DNA of 64,000 nucleotides from Dyadobacter sp. Leaf189 (GCF_001424405.1 NZ_LMPS01000004.1:182537-246536); one strand, 5' to 3'. Counted from the stretch's first letter, positions 8,217 to 18,169 are shown. Notes: generated from the letters alone by a model not told the origin. Numbers and translations: made by a program.

Positions 8217-9268
8217 AAAACCGATGATTGTACGCGATGCGTTTTGATTGTTTTGGCAAAATCTAAAATCTGTCTCACCTGCTCTTCCAGGGAATCTCCT
8301 GCCAATGCAAGCGTGTGAATGCGGCCCGGATCAGACCTGGCCAGTGCTTTCAGGTAAGCCTTATCATAATATACCAGCACAATCCTGATAAAATCGTCCA
8401 TCTTGTCCTGCTGTATTGCTTCAATAGCCTGGGTGGTCTGCAATGGTCCCAGCCGCTTGTGGATACGCTGTGTACAGGCGATCAGAAAATCCTTGTCAAG
8501 CGCGCCATACTCCCCTACCAGCCCCGCTACCCGAATGTTTATATCCACCTCCACATTCAATAAAGGCGCCTGGATCATGGAAGCCCACAATGCACGCGGG
8601 ATAGTTACCTTTCCGATATTCAGATTTTCATCTTCAAGCCACACGCGCCGGTTCCCGTCAATATCTTTCATCACCCAGGCCAGGTTGTTTTCAAACTGCT
8701 CCTGTGTGGGCTGTATCATTTTGTTCATCGTCCCATAAGCTGAACCCTGGTGCCGCGCCAGCTCTTCGAGATCGATCACCTGCTCTCCCATCTCGCGCAG
8801 CCAGCCCAACTGTCTCGTTTTTCCCGAGCCGGTCATACCTCCCAGTACCAGCAGCTCGTACTCGCGGGCAAATTGCTGATTAGCCCATTGCCGGTAACTT
8901 TTATAGCCGCCCCGGATCAGGAAAACTTCGAACCCGTACAAATCCAGTGCCCACGCCATGGCGCCGCTCCGCATTCCGCCGCGCCAGCAATGCAGTGCAA
9001 TCCGCTTGTCGGGTGCCAGTTCAAGTGCCTGCCTGATGAAGCCCGACCATTTATTACCGGTCAGATCAAAGCCCAGCAAAATAGCGGCTTCCCGGCTGAC
9101 CTGCTTGTAGGTAGTCCCCACCAGCACCCGCTCCTGATTGCTGAACAAGGGCAGGTTAACGGCGCCCGGAATATGGGCGTGTTCAAATTCAGCGGGTGTG
9201 CGCACGTCAGCCAGCACAATGCCGGCTTGCATGGAGAGATATTCCTGAATGGAGATATTGTTGATCAT
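8213..9268 (-). CDS. mnmH: tRNA 2-selenouridine synthase
   Basis: A 351-residue protein that replaces sulfur by selenium (via a geranylated intermediate) in the wobble 2-thiouridine of some tRNAs. Residues ~1-125 form a rhodanese domain with the active-site loop HCWRGGMRSG (Cys94, equivalent to Cys97 in E. coli). The Walker A motif GGMTGSGKT (143-151) begins the P-loop domain, followed by DLEELARHQGSAYG, WLEDEN and the family's IPRALW segment. All key residues are present. It leads the mnmH-selD operon. No selA, selB or selenoprotein gene is seen in the window. Confidence 0.95.
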   Translation of the reverse strand: MINNISIQEYLSMQAGIVLADVRTPAEFEHAHIPGAVNLPLFSNQERVLVGTTYKQVSREAAILLGFDLTGNKWSGFIRQALELAPDKRIALHCWRGGMRSGAMAWALDLYGFEVFLIRGGYKSYRQWANQQFAREYELLVLGGMTGSGKTRQLGWLREMGEQVIDLEELARHQGSAYGTMNKMIQPTQEQFENNLAWVMKDIDGNRRVWLEDENLNIGKVTIPRALWASMIQAPLLNVEVDINIRVAGLVGEYGALDKDFLIACTQRIHKRLGPLQTTQAIEAIQQDKMDDFIRIVLVYYDKAYLKALARSDPGRIHTLALAGDSLEEQVRQILDFAKTIKTHRVQSSVL

Positions 9269-9397
9269 AATAAATGCAGGGGCTTTGACAAATTAACACT
9301 ATTTCTGATTGAGAATTATCATGCGCCAGACCCAACCTCGGCTCGAATACTCGAGTATAATACAGTAGAAGTATTCAGATATCATCCCTGCCTGTCA

Positions 9398-10576
9398 ATG
9401 ATCAACGTCCGGAAAGAAATCAGGATCCGCTTAGTGCTCCTCTGTCTCGTTATGTCCGTTTGCATTCCCCTTTTCTGCTATTTCAAATACCAGCTCGACT
9501 ACGACCGCTTTCATACGAAATCTCACCGCATTTATAAGTTAATGACGGATTGGAGCACGCCCGGCGAGCAGACAACCAGCAGTATTTCTTCTTTTAATGC
9601 CGCTACCAGGATAGGTTCAGGTTTGAACCTCATTGAAAAATCAGCCAGGATCATACACAGCAGCTTCCAGCTAAAAAGCAGCCATTCACATTCCATAACT
9701 GTTGATGGCGTTTTTGCGGATGCTTCGGTATTTGAAATCTTTGATTTCCCTATGGTAAGTGGCAATGCGCAGACTGCTTTGCAGCACCCTTTCACTGCTG
9801 TACTGACCGGCCAAACGGCAACAGCGCTATTCGGGGAGCAGGATCCGGTTGGTAAGATGTTTTATTCAGGAGATTTAAACCAACCTGTGACTGTAACGGG
9901 ACTTGTGAAAGAGCTCCCGGGAAATTCCCAGATCCAGGCAGGCCTGTTTGTTTCAATGCCCACGCTTGTGCAGCTGCATGATCAGAAGATAAGCGGAAAA
10001 ATGGAAGAAATTGGTGTTGTTACTTACCTGTTGTTCAAGAAAAATACAAGCAGGCAAACTGCAAGTGAAACAGTAAGCAAACTGTTTTCAGGTCAAGGAG
10101 CCTTTAAAAATTTGCTGACTAACAAAGCAATTCGCATTGAACCGCTCAGAAATGGTTTTTTCAATCCTTTGCTCGGCCGTTTCCAGGTTTTCGCATTGTG
10201 TGCCGCTGTGGTCATCATGCTACTCGTGCTTTTGGAATCGTTGAATAGCCTTGTTAAAATGGTATTGTTACAGATCAGTCTGGGTGACGATTATCAAACC
10301 ATCACAAACAAGGAACGAAACAGCAAGCTGATCCGGCGCGTTTTTGTGCTGGTACTGGCTTCCGGCGCAATCGCAAGTGTGGTTTCGGCGATCCTGGTAG
10401 CTGCTGCGGCTCTCTTTTTAGAAATCCCATTCACCCAGCATATACCTGCATTTACCGCTATCGCAACAGGCACAGTGATCCTGTCCGTTGTGAGCAGTGT
10501 ACTTATCGGTTACTGGATCGTTTTGCGTGTACCGTCAGAACCGATGCGCACCTACTTGATCCATAAAAAATCCTGA
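9398..10576 (+). CDS. Half-size MacB/FtsX-like permease
   Basis: A 392-residue protein starting at the ATG at 9398; the frame stays open far upstream, but that stretch is antisense to mnmH. The N-terminal membrane segment (~9-27) leads into YDRFHTKSHRIYKLMTD, the pattern typical of Bacteroidota MacB-like permeases, and then a periplasmic core (VFEIFDFPMVSGNAQTAL; FGEQDPVGKMF). Three more hydrophobic segments (~270-295, ~312-335, ~348-370) form one FtsX-like unit. Relatives are usually ~790 residues with two such modules, so this is the N-terminal half only and its cytoplasmic coupling region is diverged. No ATPase gene is adjacent. It could be a degenerate paralogue or a functional half-transporter. 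Confidence 0.7.
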   Translation: MINVRKEIRIRLVLLCLVMSVCIPLFCYFKYQLDYDRFHTKSHRIYKLMTDWSTPGEQTTSSISSFNAATRIGSGLNLIEKSARIIHSSFQLKSSHSHSITVDGVFADASVFEIFDFPMVSGNAQTALQHPFTAVLTGQTATALFGEQDPVGKMFYSGDLNQPVTVTGLVKELPGNSQIQAGLFVSMPTLVQLHDQKISGKMEEIGVVTYLLFKKNTSRQTASETVSKLFSGQGAFKNLLTNKAIRIEPLRNGFFNPLLGRFQVFALCAAVVIMLLVLLESLNSLVKMVLLQISLGDDYQTITNKERNSKLIRRVFVLVLASGAIASVVSAILVAAAALFLEIPFTQHIPAFTAIATGTVILSVVSSVLIGYWIVLRVPSEPMRTYLIHKKS

Positions 10577-10591
10577 ATGAAGATACCGCGA

Positions 10592-11458
10592 TCAGCCCAG
10601 CGGAAGTGCTTTCCAGCGGTCGTGCGACCATAGCCAGTGCGCGGGGGCTTTGGAGATGTTGGTTTCCAGTTTGTTATAATAAGCATCCGTGATCGTCATC
10701 GGCGACACCTCAGATGGTTTTTCCGAAATCAGGTGAAAGGTATAATCGTAATGAAAACGGGATCTTTTGGTGCATTCCAGATACACAACCGCCGAATCCG
10801 AAGCAATTGCCAGCTTTTCCGCACCGATCTGTACCCGCGTTTTCTGACCTAAAAAATCGACGAAATACTTGGCGTCCATGGCCGGTCTCTGGTCTGCGAT
10901 CACAACCACCAGCGAAGGGTTTTCACGCTGCTTCAAGGTAGATAATGCGCCCCGGTAAAAATTTTTCTTCGGAATCAAACGCACGCCCAGCGAAGACCGC
11001 ATTTTCAGGATCCAGTTATTGATACGCGGATTGGAAATGGGCGTATAGGCAGTATACACCTCAAAATCCACCACTTTGGGCAGATTAATCAGGTACTCCC
11101 AGTTACCATAATGCGAAGCCAGCAGCACCACGTGCTTTTTGTTGCGGTAAAATTCTTCCAGCAGCTCCGGGTTGGTATAATTAGCCAGCTTTTTGCGGCT
11201 TCCCGGACTTACGATATAATATAAAAACGGCTCGATCACCAGGTCGCCCAGGTGTTTGTAGTATTTGGAAATGATCGTTCTGATCCTTTGTTCGCCTTCA
11301 CGCCCGAAAGAAGTTGAAAGATTTTTCTTGATAACCTTGTAGCGGTACTTCATCAAATGGTAGGTCACCAGATAGATCAGGGATGACAATGCTGATGCGG
11401 CAATGAACAGGAATTTATTGATGCCGGTGAAGGCAGAAGTTTGTGAGTTATTTTTCAT
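10592..11458 (-). CDS. LpxL/HtrB-like lysophospholipid acyltransferase
   Basis: A 288-residue protein of the late lipid A acyltransferase superfamily, which transfers a second acyl chain onto lipid A precursors or related lipids at the inner membrane. It has one N-terminal membrane segment (~13-34) and the catalytic HX4E motif in LLASHYGNWEYL (His116, Glu121). The later blocks SNPRINNWILKMRSSLG, a Lys-rich IPKKNF and a VVIADQRP segment are also typical. The length fits the family. It is monocistronic and convergent with the permease gene (15 bp apart). The exact acyl acceptor cannot be read from sequence; in Bacteroidota some homologues make ornithine or other amino lipids. Confidence 0.85.
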   Translation of the reverse strand: MKNNSQTSAFTGINKFLFIAASALSSLIYLVTYHLMKYRYKVIKKNLSTSFGREGEQRIRTIISKYYKHLGDLVIEPFLYYIVSPGSRKKLANYTNPELLEEFYRNKKHVVLLASHYGNWEYLINLPKVVDFEVYTAYTPISNPRINNWILKMRSSLGVRLIPKKNFYRGALSTLKQRENPSLVVVIADQRPAMDAKYFVDFLGQKTRVQIGAEKLAIASDSAVVYLECTKRSRFHYDYTFHLISEKPSEVSPMTITDAYYNKLETNISKAPAHWLWSHDRWKALPLG

Positions 11459-11954
11459 AGCTGGTCAATTAATAACTGCCGTCCAATGCAATGGGTTCAA
11501 ACCGCCCGGTATTCATCCCCTGGATCCATGTTAAAACGGAAAATCCCAGCTTACATTGAAAACGCCTGCAAAGTTACCCGAATAATAGCTTCCCCCGCGA
11601 CCACATTGTACGAAAGGCAAACAGATCAGCATCCTGAAACAATAAATCACCCGTGTTTTCGGCTGTTTCTCACAGACTTTGACAGGTTATCGCAAAAGGC
11701 AAGTTGTTATTAAAATTTAAATAAATAATAGTAAAGTACCATTACCATACGCTTTCGGTTGTAACCCCGATTAAATTATCAAATTGTTAAATACCTCCTC
11801 TTCGAAAGTACATCTTATCGGAATTATTCAATTTTACACCGTCAAACCCTGCGGTTGTTTCACACTATGCCAAAAGCATTGAACGAACTCCACTCCTCGA
11901 ACTGCAAGCTAATATTCAACTCACCAACTCATTTATTAATCAAAATCTACCCTT
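11459..11954. other. Long intergenic region between acyltransferase and susC 1
   Basis: About 500 bp with no convincing gene. It must hold divergent promoters for the acyltransferase (minus) and the SusC gene (plus). On the minus strand TAACTTTG (11576-11569) fits the Bacteroidota -7 consensus TAnnTTTG, but I see no matching -33 element. The part nearest susC (11700-11860) is AT-rich. I see no repeat or clear hairpin. Confidence 0.4.
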
Positions 11955-14900
11955 ATGCATTGCTGCAAGAACAGGCTGTTCCTCTCGGGGAGCACCGTAC
12001 AAAACTCGCTCGCTCGCTTTGCGTTGATCGCTCTGGTTAGCGGAACAAGCTGGGCAAAAACACCCGCAAAGGCAGAATTACTTCTTCCGCCCCCCTATCC
12101 ACGCACGACCGCGCCCTCCATTGTGGCCGATCACCAGGTGACCGGCAAGGTAACCGACGGACCAACGCCCCAGGGCCTCCCCGGGGTAAACGTAGTTGTG
12201 AAGGGAACCCAGGTAGGGACTGTGACCGACGCCGATGGAAATTTCAGCATCAGCGTTCCGGAAGGCGGCACCACCTTGGTATTTTCCTATGTGGGATACC
12301 TTGCCCAGGAAATTGAGATTGGTACCAGAAGCGCCATTGATGTGCAGATGAAAGCCGACGCCAAATCTTTGAACGAAGTGGTTGTAGTCGGATATGGTAC
12401 TCAGAAGAAGGTAAACCTGACCGGCGCCGTAGACCAGGTTGGCCAGGAAGTATTGCGCAACCGCCCGATCACGAATGTGGCCCAGGGACTTGTTGGAGCG
12501 GTTCCGAACCTGAACCTCCGCATGCTCGACGGTAAGCCAACCCAGTCGCCTGCATTCAATGTCCGCGGTACCACGTCCATCGGCCAGCGCGGGAATGCGC
12601 TTGTGCTTATCGACGGTGTGGAAGCGGACCCACGCTTTCTGAACCCCAACGATATCGAAAGCATTTCGGTACTGAAAGACGCAGCTTCGGCTTCGATTTA
12701 CGGGGCGCGTGCTGCATTCGGTGTGGTACTGATCACGACCAAGTCGGCCGCGGAAGGTAAGACGACGGTTTCGTACTCAGCCAATTATTCCGTTAAATCC
12801 CCCACCGAGGTGCCCGACAACATTGTGGAGTCGTACCCGTGGGCGCAAGGTTTCAGCGACGCATGGTCGCGCTGGAACGACAATGGAAATACTCCGACCG
12901 CGATCAACAAAACGATCAGCTTTTCACCGGCCTATCTCGCAGAGATCAAAAGAAGATGGGAAGATCCTTCTTTGCCGCGCTTCGAAGTGGACCCCAATAC
13001 AGGCGAGTACCAGTATTTTTACAGCACCGACTGGTACCGGGAACTCTACAAGGAACGTTTCAGCGCGCACGACCACAACTTGTCCATTTCGGGCGGTAAC
13101 GATAAAGCTACTTTCCTGCTGAGCGGGCGCTACAATGGGCAAGGCGGCTTGTTTCGGTACAATACGGATACTTACAATATGTACAACCTCCGTGCGAAAG
13201 GCAGCATTCAGGTAACACCCTGGCTGCGGATCGACAACAATACCGAGTACTCGACCATGAAGTACCACCAGCCGATCAACGTCGGTGAGGGGAGCGGGAT
13301 TTACCGTAACATCGCCGATGAAGGCCACCCGCTGGCACCGATGCTCAATCCGGACGGAACGCTTTCTTTCTCTGCTGCCTATACTGTAGGAGATTACTAT
13401 ATCGGGAAAAATGGCATTGACAATACACAGCGGTTCCTCAAAAACAAGGTTGCTGCCAAAGCCCAGTTTTTTGACAAAACACTTTCCGTTCGTGCTGACC
13501 TTACTTTCCAGAGTACCGACATTGGCAGTCAGCAAAACCGTGTACAGGTTCCTTACAGCCGTGCAAAAGGCATTATCGGCTACACAGGGACAAATACCAA
13601 TGATATCGAGGAAAGAAAGCGGACTACCAACTACCTCGCAACCAACTTTTACGCTGATTATGTGAAGTCTTTTAATAATGCACATAACTTCACATTGCTG
13701 GCCGGTTTCAACTATGAGCAATCCAATTACAGCAATTTGACGGCACGCCGGAACGGGCTTGTGTATGCAGATGCAGACGATATCAACCTGGCACTGGGAC
13801 AAAGCATTGTAACTGCGGGTGGTTTGCAAAAATGGGCGATCGCAGGTGGATTTTTCAGGCTGAACTACAACTTCCGCGAGCGTTACCTCCTGGAAGTGAA
13901 TGGCCGCTATGATGGTTCTTCAAAATTCCCGACCAGTCAGCAATGGGCATTTTTCCCGTCGGTATCAGCCGGCTGGCGTATTTCGGAAGAGCCTTTCTGG
14001 AATGTAAACCCGAATGTATTTTCCAATTTGAAACTGCGCGCTTCCTACGGTTCACTGGGTAATGGTAATGTAGATCCTTATTCTTTCAACGAGAAATTCT
14101 CCATTTCGCAGTCGGGCCGGGTAATCAATGGCATTCGTCCGCAGAGTACCCGCCAGCCGGGTGTTGTTCCCGACGGACTTACCTGGGAAACTTCCACTAC
14201 CGGCAACGTAGGTCTTGAATTCTTCACACTCAGGAACAAGCTTTCATTTACCGGGGATATGTACCAGCGCCGCACTTCGGATATGTTTACAGTAGGTCCA
14301 ACTGTGCCTAATGTATTTGGTATCGAGGTTCCGAAAGGCAACTATGCAGACCTGAAAACAACAGGATGGGAGCTGACAGTAGACTGGGCAGATCAGTTCA
14401 ACCTGGGTTCAAAGCCATTTAAATACAACCTGAAATTTATGCTGGCGGATTCCTGGGCGATCATCACCAAATACAACAACCCGGACAAGAACCTGACGAA
14501 CGTCAATAATCCGAACGAAAGCCAGAGAGAATTTTACGAAGGCCAGCGCATTGGCGAGATCTGGGGTTACCAGGTCGAAGGATTGTTCAGGTCGGAAGCC
14601 GAGATCCAGGAATCACCTTCCCAGGCCAATATCCCAAATACAAACACGCGGAAAAACTATCCCGGCGATATTAAATTCAAGAACCTCGACGGCGACAATG
14701 TGATCTATCACGGACTGAACAGGGTCGGCAATTCTGGCGACAAGCGGATCATCGGGAACTCCGAGCCGCGCCGCACTTTCGGTATCAACCTGTCGGGCGA
14801 CTGGAATGGCATCTTCCTGAGCGGGCTTTTCCAGGGCGTGATGAAACAGGACTGGTACCCGTCGGCAGAGGCGCGTTTCTGGGGACAGTATAACAGACCG

Positions 14901-15311
14901 TACAATGCATATCCCCGCTGGCACGAAGACAATATGTTCCGTCCCGAGCTGGGCAACTTCGATGCATACCTGCCCCGGCTGGTCGGCTACACAGCCCAGG
15001 GTACCGGCCGCGCATTGCAGGTACCTAATGACCGCTTCCTGCAGAATGCAGGGTATATCAGGCTGAGAAACCTGCAGGTAGGCTACAACATTCCGCAGCG
15101 TTTTGTGGATAAAATCCATGCGCGCGATCTCAGGGTGTACCTGTCTGCGGAGAATCTCTGGACCTGGTCTCCGATGTACAAATGGACACGCGATACGGAT
15201 GTTACGAACATTTACGGGTCCGATCCTGACCTCAGCGGCGGTACTTCGGGTGACGGATACAACTACCCGATGCTCAAAGCAATATCAGTAGGTCTGACAC
15301 TTAACTTTTAA
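11955..15311 (+). CDS. SusC/RagA-family TonB-linked outer-membrane receptor (pair 1)
   Basis: A 1118-residue outer-membrane transporter. After the signal segment (SLARFALIALVSGTSWA) comes a carboxypeptidase-D-like regulatory domain (VTGKVTDG...GLPGVNVVVKGT, ~70-150) with no STN domain. The SusC signature VVVVGYGTQKK, the plug (NPNDIESISVLKDAASASIYGARAA) and a long TonB-dependent barrel ending in LTLNF follow. It imports ligand captured by the SusD partner 6 bp downstream. No degradative enzyme, HTCS or FecR adjoins this pair, so the substrate cannot be guessed. The start at 11955 is the first ATG giving a plausible export signal. Confidence 0.92.
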   Translation: MHCCKNRLFLSGSTVQNSLARFALIALVSGTSWAKTPAKAELLLPPPYPRTTAPSIVADHQVTGKVTDGPTPQGLPGVNVVVKGTQVGTVTDADGNFSISVPEGGTTLVFSYVGYLAQEIEIGTRSAIDVQMKADAKSLNEVVVVGYGTQKKVNLTGAVDQVGQEVLRNRPITNVAQGLVGAVPNLNLRMLDGKPTQSPAFNVRGTTSIGQRGNALVLIDGVEADPRFLNPNDIESISVLKDAASASIYGARAAFGVVLITTKSAAEGKTTVSYSANYSVKSPTEVPDNIVESYPWAQGFSDAWSRWNDNGNTPTAINKTISFSPAYLAEIKRRWEDPSLPRFEVDPNTGEYQYFYSTDWYRELYKERFSAHDHNLSISGGNDKATFLLSGRYNGQGGLFRYNTDTYNMYNLRAKGSIQVTPWLRIDNNTEYSTMKYHQPINVGEGSGIYRNIADEGHPLAPMLNPDGTLSFSAAYTVGDYYIGKNGIDNTQRFLKNKVAAKAQFFDKTLSVRADLTFQSTDIGSQQNRVQVPYSRAKGIIGYTGTNTNDIEERKRTTNYLATNFYADYVKSFNNAHNFTLLAGFNYEQSNYSNLTARRNGLVYADADDINLALGQSIVTAGGLQKWAIAGGFFRLNYNFRERYLLEVNGRYDGSSKFPTSQQWAFFPSVSAGWRISEEPFWNVNPNVFSNLKLRASYGSLGNGNVDPYSFNEKFSISQSGRVINGIRPQSTRQPGVVPDGLTWETSTTGNVGLEFFTLRNKLSFTGDMYQRRTSDMFTVGPTVPNVFGIEVPKGNYADLKTTGWELTVDWADQFNLGSKPFKYNLKFMLADSWAIITKYNNPDKNLTNVNNPNESQREFYEGQRIGEIWGYQVEGLFRSEAEIQESPSQANIPNTNTRKNYPGDIKFKNLDGDNVIYHGLNRVGNSGDKRIIGNSEPRRTFGINLSGDWNGIFLSGLFQGVMKQDWYPSAEARFWGQYNRPYNAYPRWHEDNMFRPELGNFDAYLPRLVGYTAQGTGRALQVPNDRFLQNAGYIRLRNLQVGYNIPQRFVDKIHARDLRVYLSAENLWTWSPMYKWTRDTDVTNIYGSDPDLSGGTSGDGYNYPMLKAISVGLTLNF

Positions 15312-15317
15312 TCAGTT

Positions 15318-17102
15318 ATGAAAAAATTCAAATACATAAGCAGCACACTGGCCCTCTCACTTCTGCTGGTAACCAGCTCGTGCGACCTGAATGAAGTCCC
15401 TGTGGACACTGCGACCAACGAAGCCGTTTTTGGCTCCGAAAGTGGTCTGGAATTGTATAGCAACTCTTTTTATGACCTGTTGCCAAATACCGACGTGGGT
15501 GTTTTTCAGGACGATGATGTTTCTGATATCGTGGCAAGAAACGGGGTAGACGATTACCTGGCTGTGGGCGCATTGAGCCCGATCACCAGCTCAGGCTGGG
15601 CACTGGATAACTGGCGGCCGCTCCGTAATATCAACTATTTCATTGCCAATACGGAGAAAAGCACGGTAGGCACCAAGAACCATTACCTGGGTCTTGCCCG
15701 CTTTTTCAGAGCTTACTTTTATTTTGATAAAGTAAAGCGCTTCGGCAATGTGCCCTGGATCGAAACACCGATCGAAGTGACTGATATGGAAAAGCTGAAT
15801 GCGCCGCGTGACGATCGTTTCGAAGTAATGGACAAGGTTTTGGCTGATCTTAATTTTGCCATTGAAAACATTACATTAACCTCCGATCCATCTGTTACCC
15901 GCATTACCAAAAACGTGGCACGTGCTTACAAAACGCGGATCTGCTTGTACGAAGCGTCTTTCCGCAAGTATCACACCAGCTACAACAAGCAGGCGACTGC
16001 CAAAACCTGGTACGAGGAAGTGATCAAAGAAGCGAATGCGATCACCGGCTTCTCACTGCACCAGGGCGCGTCTCTTGACAGAGCTTACCGCGAAATGTTC
16101 ATCGCCCGCACGCCATATACCGACGAAACCATTCTTTCCGTCGCATTAAGCGCAAGCTTGCAGATTTACAGCTCGGCCAACCGGCGCTTTATCAGTCCTA
16201 CTTACGGCAACCGCCCCAGTTTGACCCGCCGGTTTGTCAATACTTACCTCAACCTGGATGGTACACCGTTTACGGGCAAGGCGGGATACAAGACCACGCC
16301 TTTTGTGGAGGAGGTCAAAAGCCGTGACCTGCGTTTGAAACAGACGATCCGCGTGGGTGATTATACCCGGACGGAGAATGGCGTACCCGTGATTGCGCCG
16401 CCTAACTTTTCGCAAACGGTGACGGGCTACCAACCTATCAAATGGTCTTTTGATGAGCGTTTTCCTTACGATGACGAGAGCCGCAATGACAATGCGCACA
16501 TTATTATGCGCTGGGGTGAAGTGCTGCTGAACAAAGCCGAGGCACTGGCAGAACTTGATTTGATGACAGCAACTGAATGGACCAATACCATTGGCGCACT
16601 CCGGAAAAGGGCTGGTATTACAGGCGCTACATTGACCACGGTACCGACCGTCGCAGATCCGTACATGATAGAGTTTTTCAATGGTAAGTTTACTGATCCT
16701 GTGCTGCTGGAAGTACTGCGCGAGCGGGGTACGGAAATGGTGTTCGAAGGACTTCGCCGCGACGATCTGATCCGGTGGAGGCTGGGTGACCTGTTCCAGA
16801 AAGCGGCGATGAATGGAATTTACGTAAGCAAGCTCGGTGAACACGACCTGAATGGTGACGGAAAAAATGACGTGCATTTTTACCAGGGTACCAAGCCAAC
16901 TTCCACAACGCCGGGGATTGCATTTGTTGATGTCAGTCCGTCGACAGCAGCGGGAAGACTGCAGCTTTCCGGCGGCACTTCCGGTGAGGTGATCTGGAAC
17001 CCTGGTCCGCGCGAATGGGCAGACAAGAAGTACCTCTACCCCATTCCCGAAGCAGACCGCGTCAGAAACCCGCAACTGGGCCAAAATCCGGGCTGGCAAT
17101 AA
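15318..17102 (+). CDS. SusD/RagB-family nutrient-binding lipoprotein (pair 1)
   Basis: A 594-residue surface lipoprotein: signal peptide with lipobox LLVTSSC (Cys ~22), then the SusD N-terminal TPR-like region (NYFIANTEKS, GLARFFRAYFYFDKVKRFGNVPW) and the C-terminal RagB/SusD block (VLRERGTEMVFEGLRRDDLIRW). It ends with YLYPIPEADRVRNPQLGQNPGW, the family's classic terminal motif. It forms the lid of the SusC transporter and binds the glycan or other nutrient. It lies 6 bp after susC, so they are surely co-transcribed, and the transcript ends at the hairpin at 17146-17181. Confidence 0.93.
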   Translation: MKKFKYISSTLALSLLLVTSSCDLNEVPVDTATNEAVFGSESGLELYSNSFYDLLPNTDVGVFQDDDVSDIVARNGVDDYLAVGALSPITSSGWALDNWRPLRNINYFIANTEKSTVGTKNHYLGLARFFRAYFYFDKVKRFGNVPWIETPIEVTDMEKLNAPRDDRFEVMDKVLADLNFAIENITLTSDPSVTRITKNVARAYKTRICLYEASFRKYHTSYNKQATAKTWYEEVIKEANAITGFSLHQGASLDRAYREMFIARTPYTDETILSVALSASLQIYSSANRRFISPTYGNRPSLTRRFVNTYLNLDGTPFTGKAGYKTTPFVEEVKSRDLRLKQTIRVGDYTRTENGVPVIAPPNFSQTVTGYQPIKWSFDERFPYDDESRNDNAHIIMRWGEVLLNKAEALAELDLMTATEWTNTIGALRKRAGITGATLTTVPTVADPYMIEFFNGKFTDPVLLEVLRERGTEMVFEGLRRDDLIRWRLGDLFQKAAMNGIYVSKLGEHDLNGDGKNDVHFYQGTKPTSTTPGIAFVDVSPSTAAGRLQLSGGTSGEVIWNPGPREWADKKYLYPIPEADRVRNPQLGQNPGWQ

Positions 17103-17145
17103 CAGCTCGCCCGAGACCGGGCCGCGTGAATATTTTTGAACAAAC

Positions 17146-17181
17146 AAAAGCGGGACTGCACGAATGTGCGGTCCCGCTTTT
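17146..17181. terminator. Bidirectional intrinsic terminator
   Basis: AAAAGCGGGACTGCAC (17146-17161) pairs with GTGCGGTCCCGCTTTT (17166-17181) around a GAAT loop. The 16-bp stem has a single T-G wobble. The A-rich left flank and T-rich right flank let it stop transcription from both the SusD gene and the convergent hipT-like gene, whose stop is at 17188. Confidence 0.9.
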
Positions 17182-17187
17182 GTTTCC

Positions 17188-18168
17188 CTATCTTCTGCTC
17201 AGACGTAAAAGCCTGTCGAGAACAATTTTTGAATAGTTGCTTTTGCTCTCCTCCGACAGCCGCGAATTTTCAATACGCTTCATAGTCTGGTTTTGAAGGT
17301 TGATAAAGATATCGAGAATGCCGGTTGCCCTTTTCTCGGCTATTCCTAGGCGCTTTGCAAAGCCGATAAAATCCTGCCGGCCGTAATATCCATTTGCCGC
17401 GTAAAAATCCGTATCCAGACATCCTTCACAAAGCTCTAAGGCAATATCGGTTTCATAAGGTGTGTGCAGCTTGGTACTCATCAGATCATAGGCGGGTGTA
17501 AGTCTGTACTCGCCTGATTCATGTTGTATCAGTGAAAAGTTTTTGAGATGCGCGTCTCCATTCCCGACTATATAATTGAATACGACCAGCCTGAAAAGTG
17601 CTTCAAGCGCGGGTGGCGCGGCGGCAACGTGTTTTCGGATCAATATCCCGATCTCCTCGTAGGTAGCATCGTACTTGTAATTTTGTCCGTTGGACGCGGT
17701 AGTCCTGTTCAAAAGCTGGGCAAAATCCTCCTGCTGGTATTTCTTTCCGTCAGTTTTCAAATCAAACCTCCTGGTTATGTAGGCAGGCTGTCCGTCATCG
17801 AAGAAGATGAGCGCATTTGCGGCGGTACGGATCTTGAATACCTGCTCAGCGATCTGCATGGTAAGATGCTCGTTTTCAGGTGCATCTTCAATTGCAAGCA
17901 GCTGAGTGGAAGGCGGCACCGGTTTTACAATGTATTCGCCTTGATTTTCGGTCAGTATCAATGCTTTCTCCTCGCGGCGCAGGGAATATTTGAGTTGTAC
18001 ACCCGAAATGGAGAGTCTCGATGTGTGTTTCAGATAGTCCGGGAGATTTTCAGATTTCGGCGCCGCATACGAAAGGCGCGCGGCGATTTTGATCCCGTCG
18101 AAAAGCCTTTTACTGCATTTGGGACAAAAATCATGTTTCGATTCCCGATAGCACGCTGCACACTGCAT
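17188..18168 (-). CDS. HipT-like Ser/Thr kinase toxin with N-terminal zinc ribbon
   Basis: A 326-residue protein equivalent to the kinase core of HipA without its N-terminal subdomain, which is encoded separately just upstream. A four-cysteine ribbon begins it (Cys3, Cys6, Cys15, Cys18). The loop LSISGVQLKYSL holds Ser53-Ile-Ser55, matching the SIS autophosphorylation motif described for HipT. Lys82 (YIVKP), the catalytic GNGDAHLKN (202-210, Asp205) and the metal-binding YDLMST (Asp228) are intact, so it should be active. HipA kinases phosphorylate aminoacyl-tRNA synthetases (GltX for HipA, TrpS for E. coli HipT); which one here is unknown. It is third in the B-S-T operon, starting one base after hipS ends. 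Confidence 0.88.
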   Translation of the reverse strand: MQCAACYRESKHDFCPKCSKRLFDGIKIAARLSYAAPKSENLPDYLKHTSRLSISGVQLKYSLRREEKALILTENQGEYIVKPVPPSTQLLAIEDAPENEHLTMQIAEQVFKIRTAANALIFFDDGQPAYITRRFDLKTDGKKYQQEDFAQLLNRTTASNGQNYKYDATYEEIGILIRKHVAAAPPALEALFRLVVFNYIVGNGDAHLKNFSLIQHESGEYRLTPAYDLMSTKLHTPYETDIALELCEGCLDTDFYAANGYYGRQDFIGFAKRLGIAEKRATGILDIFINLQNQTMKRIENSRLSEESKSNYSKIVLDRLLRLSRR

Positions 18169-18169
18169 A

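Noticed and set aside
8750-9397. Upstream extension of the half-size permease frame
   Set aside because: This stretch is antisense to mnmH, and the membrane protein begins properly at the ATG at 9398.
12924-13829. 301-codon open frame antisense to susC 1
   Set aside because: It mirrors the codon pattern of the well-supported SusC gene; the protein is Val/Ile/Cys-rich with no domain.
16146-17147. 333-codon open frame antisense to susD 1
   Set aside because: Antisense shadow of a confident SusD gene and its terminator flank; no domain is recognisable.
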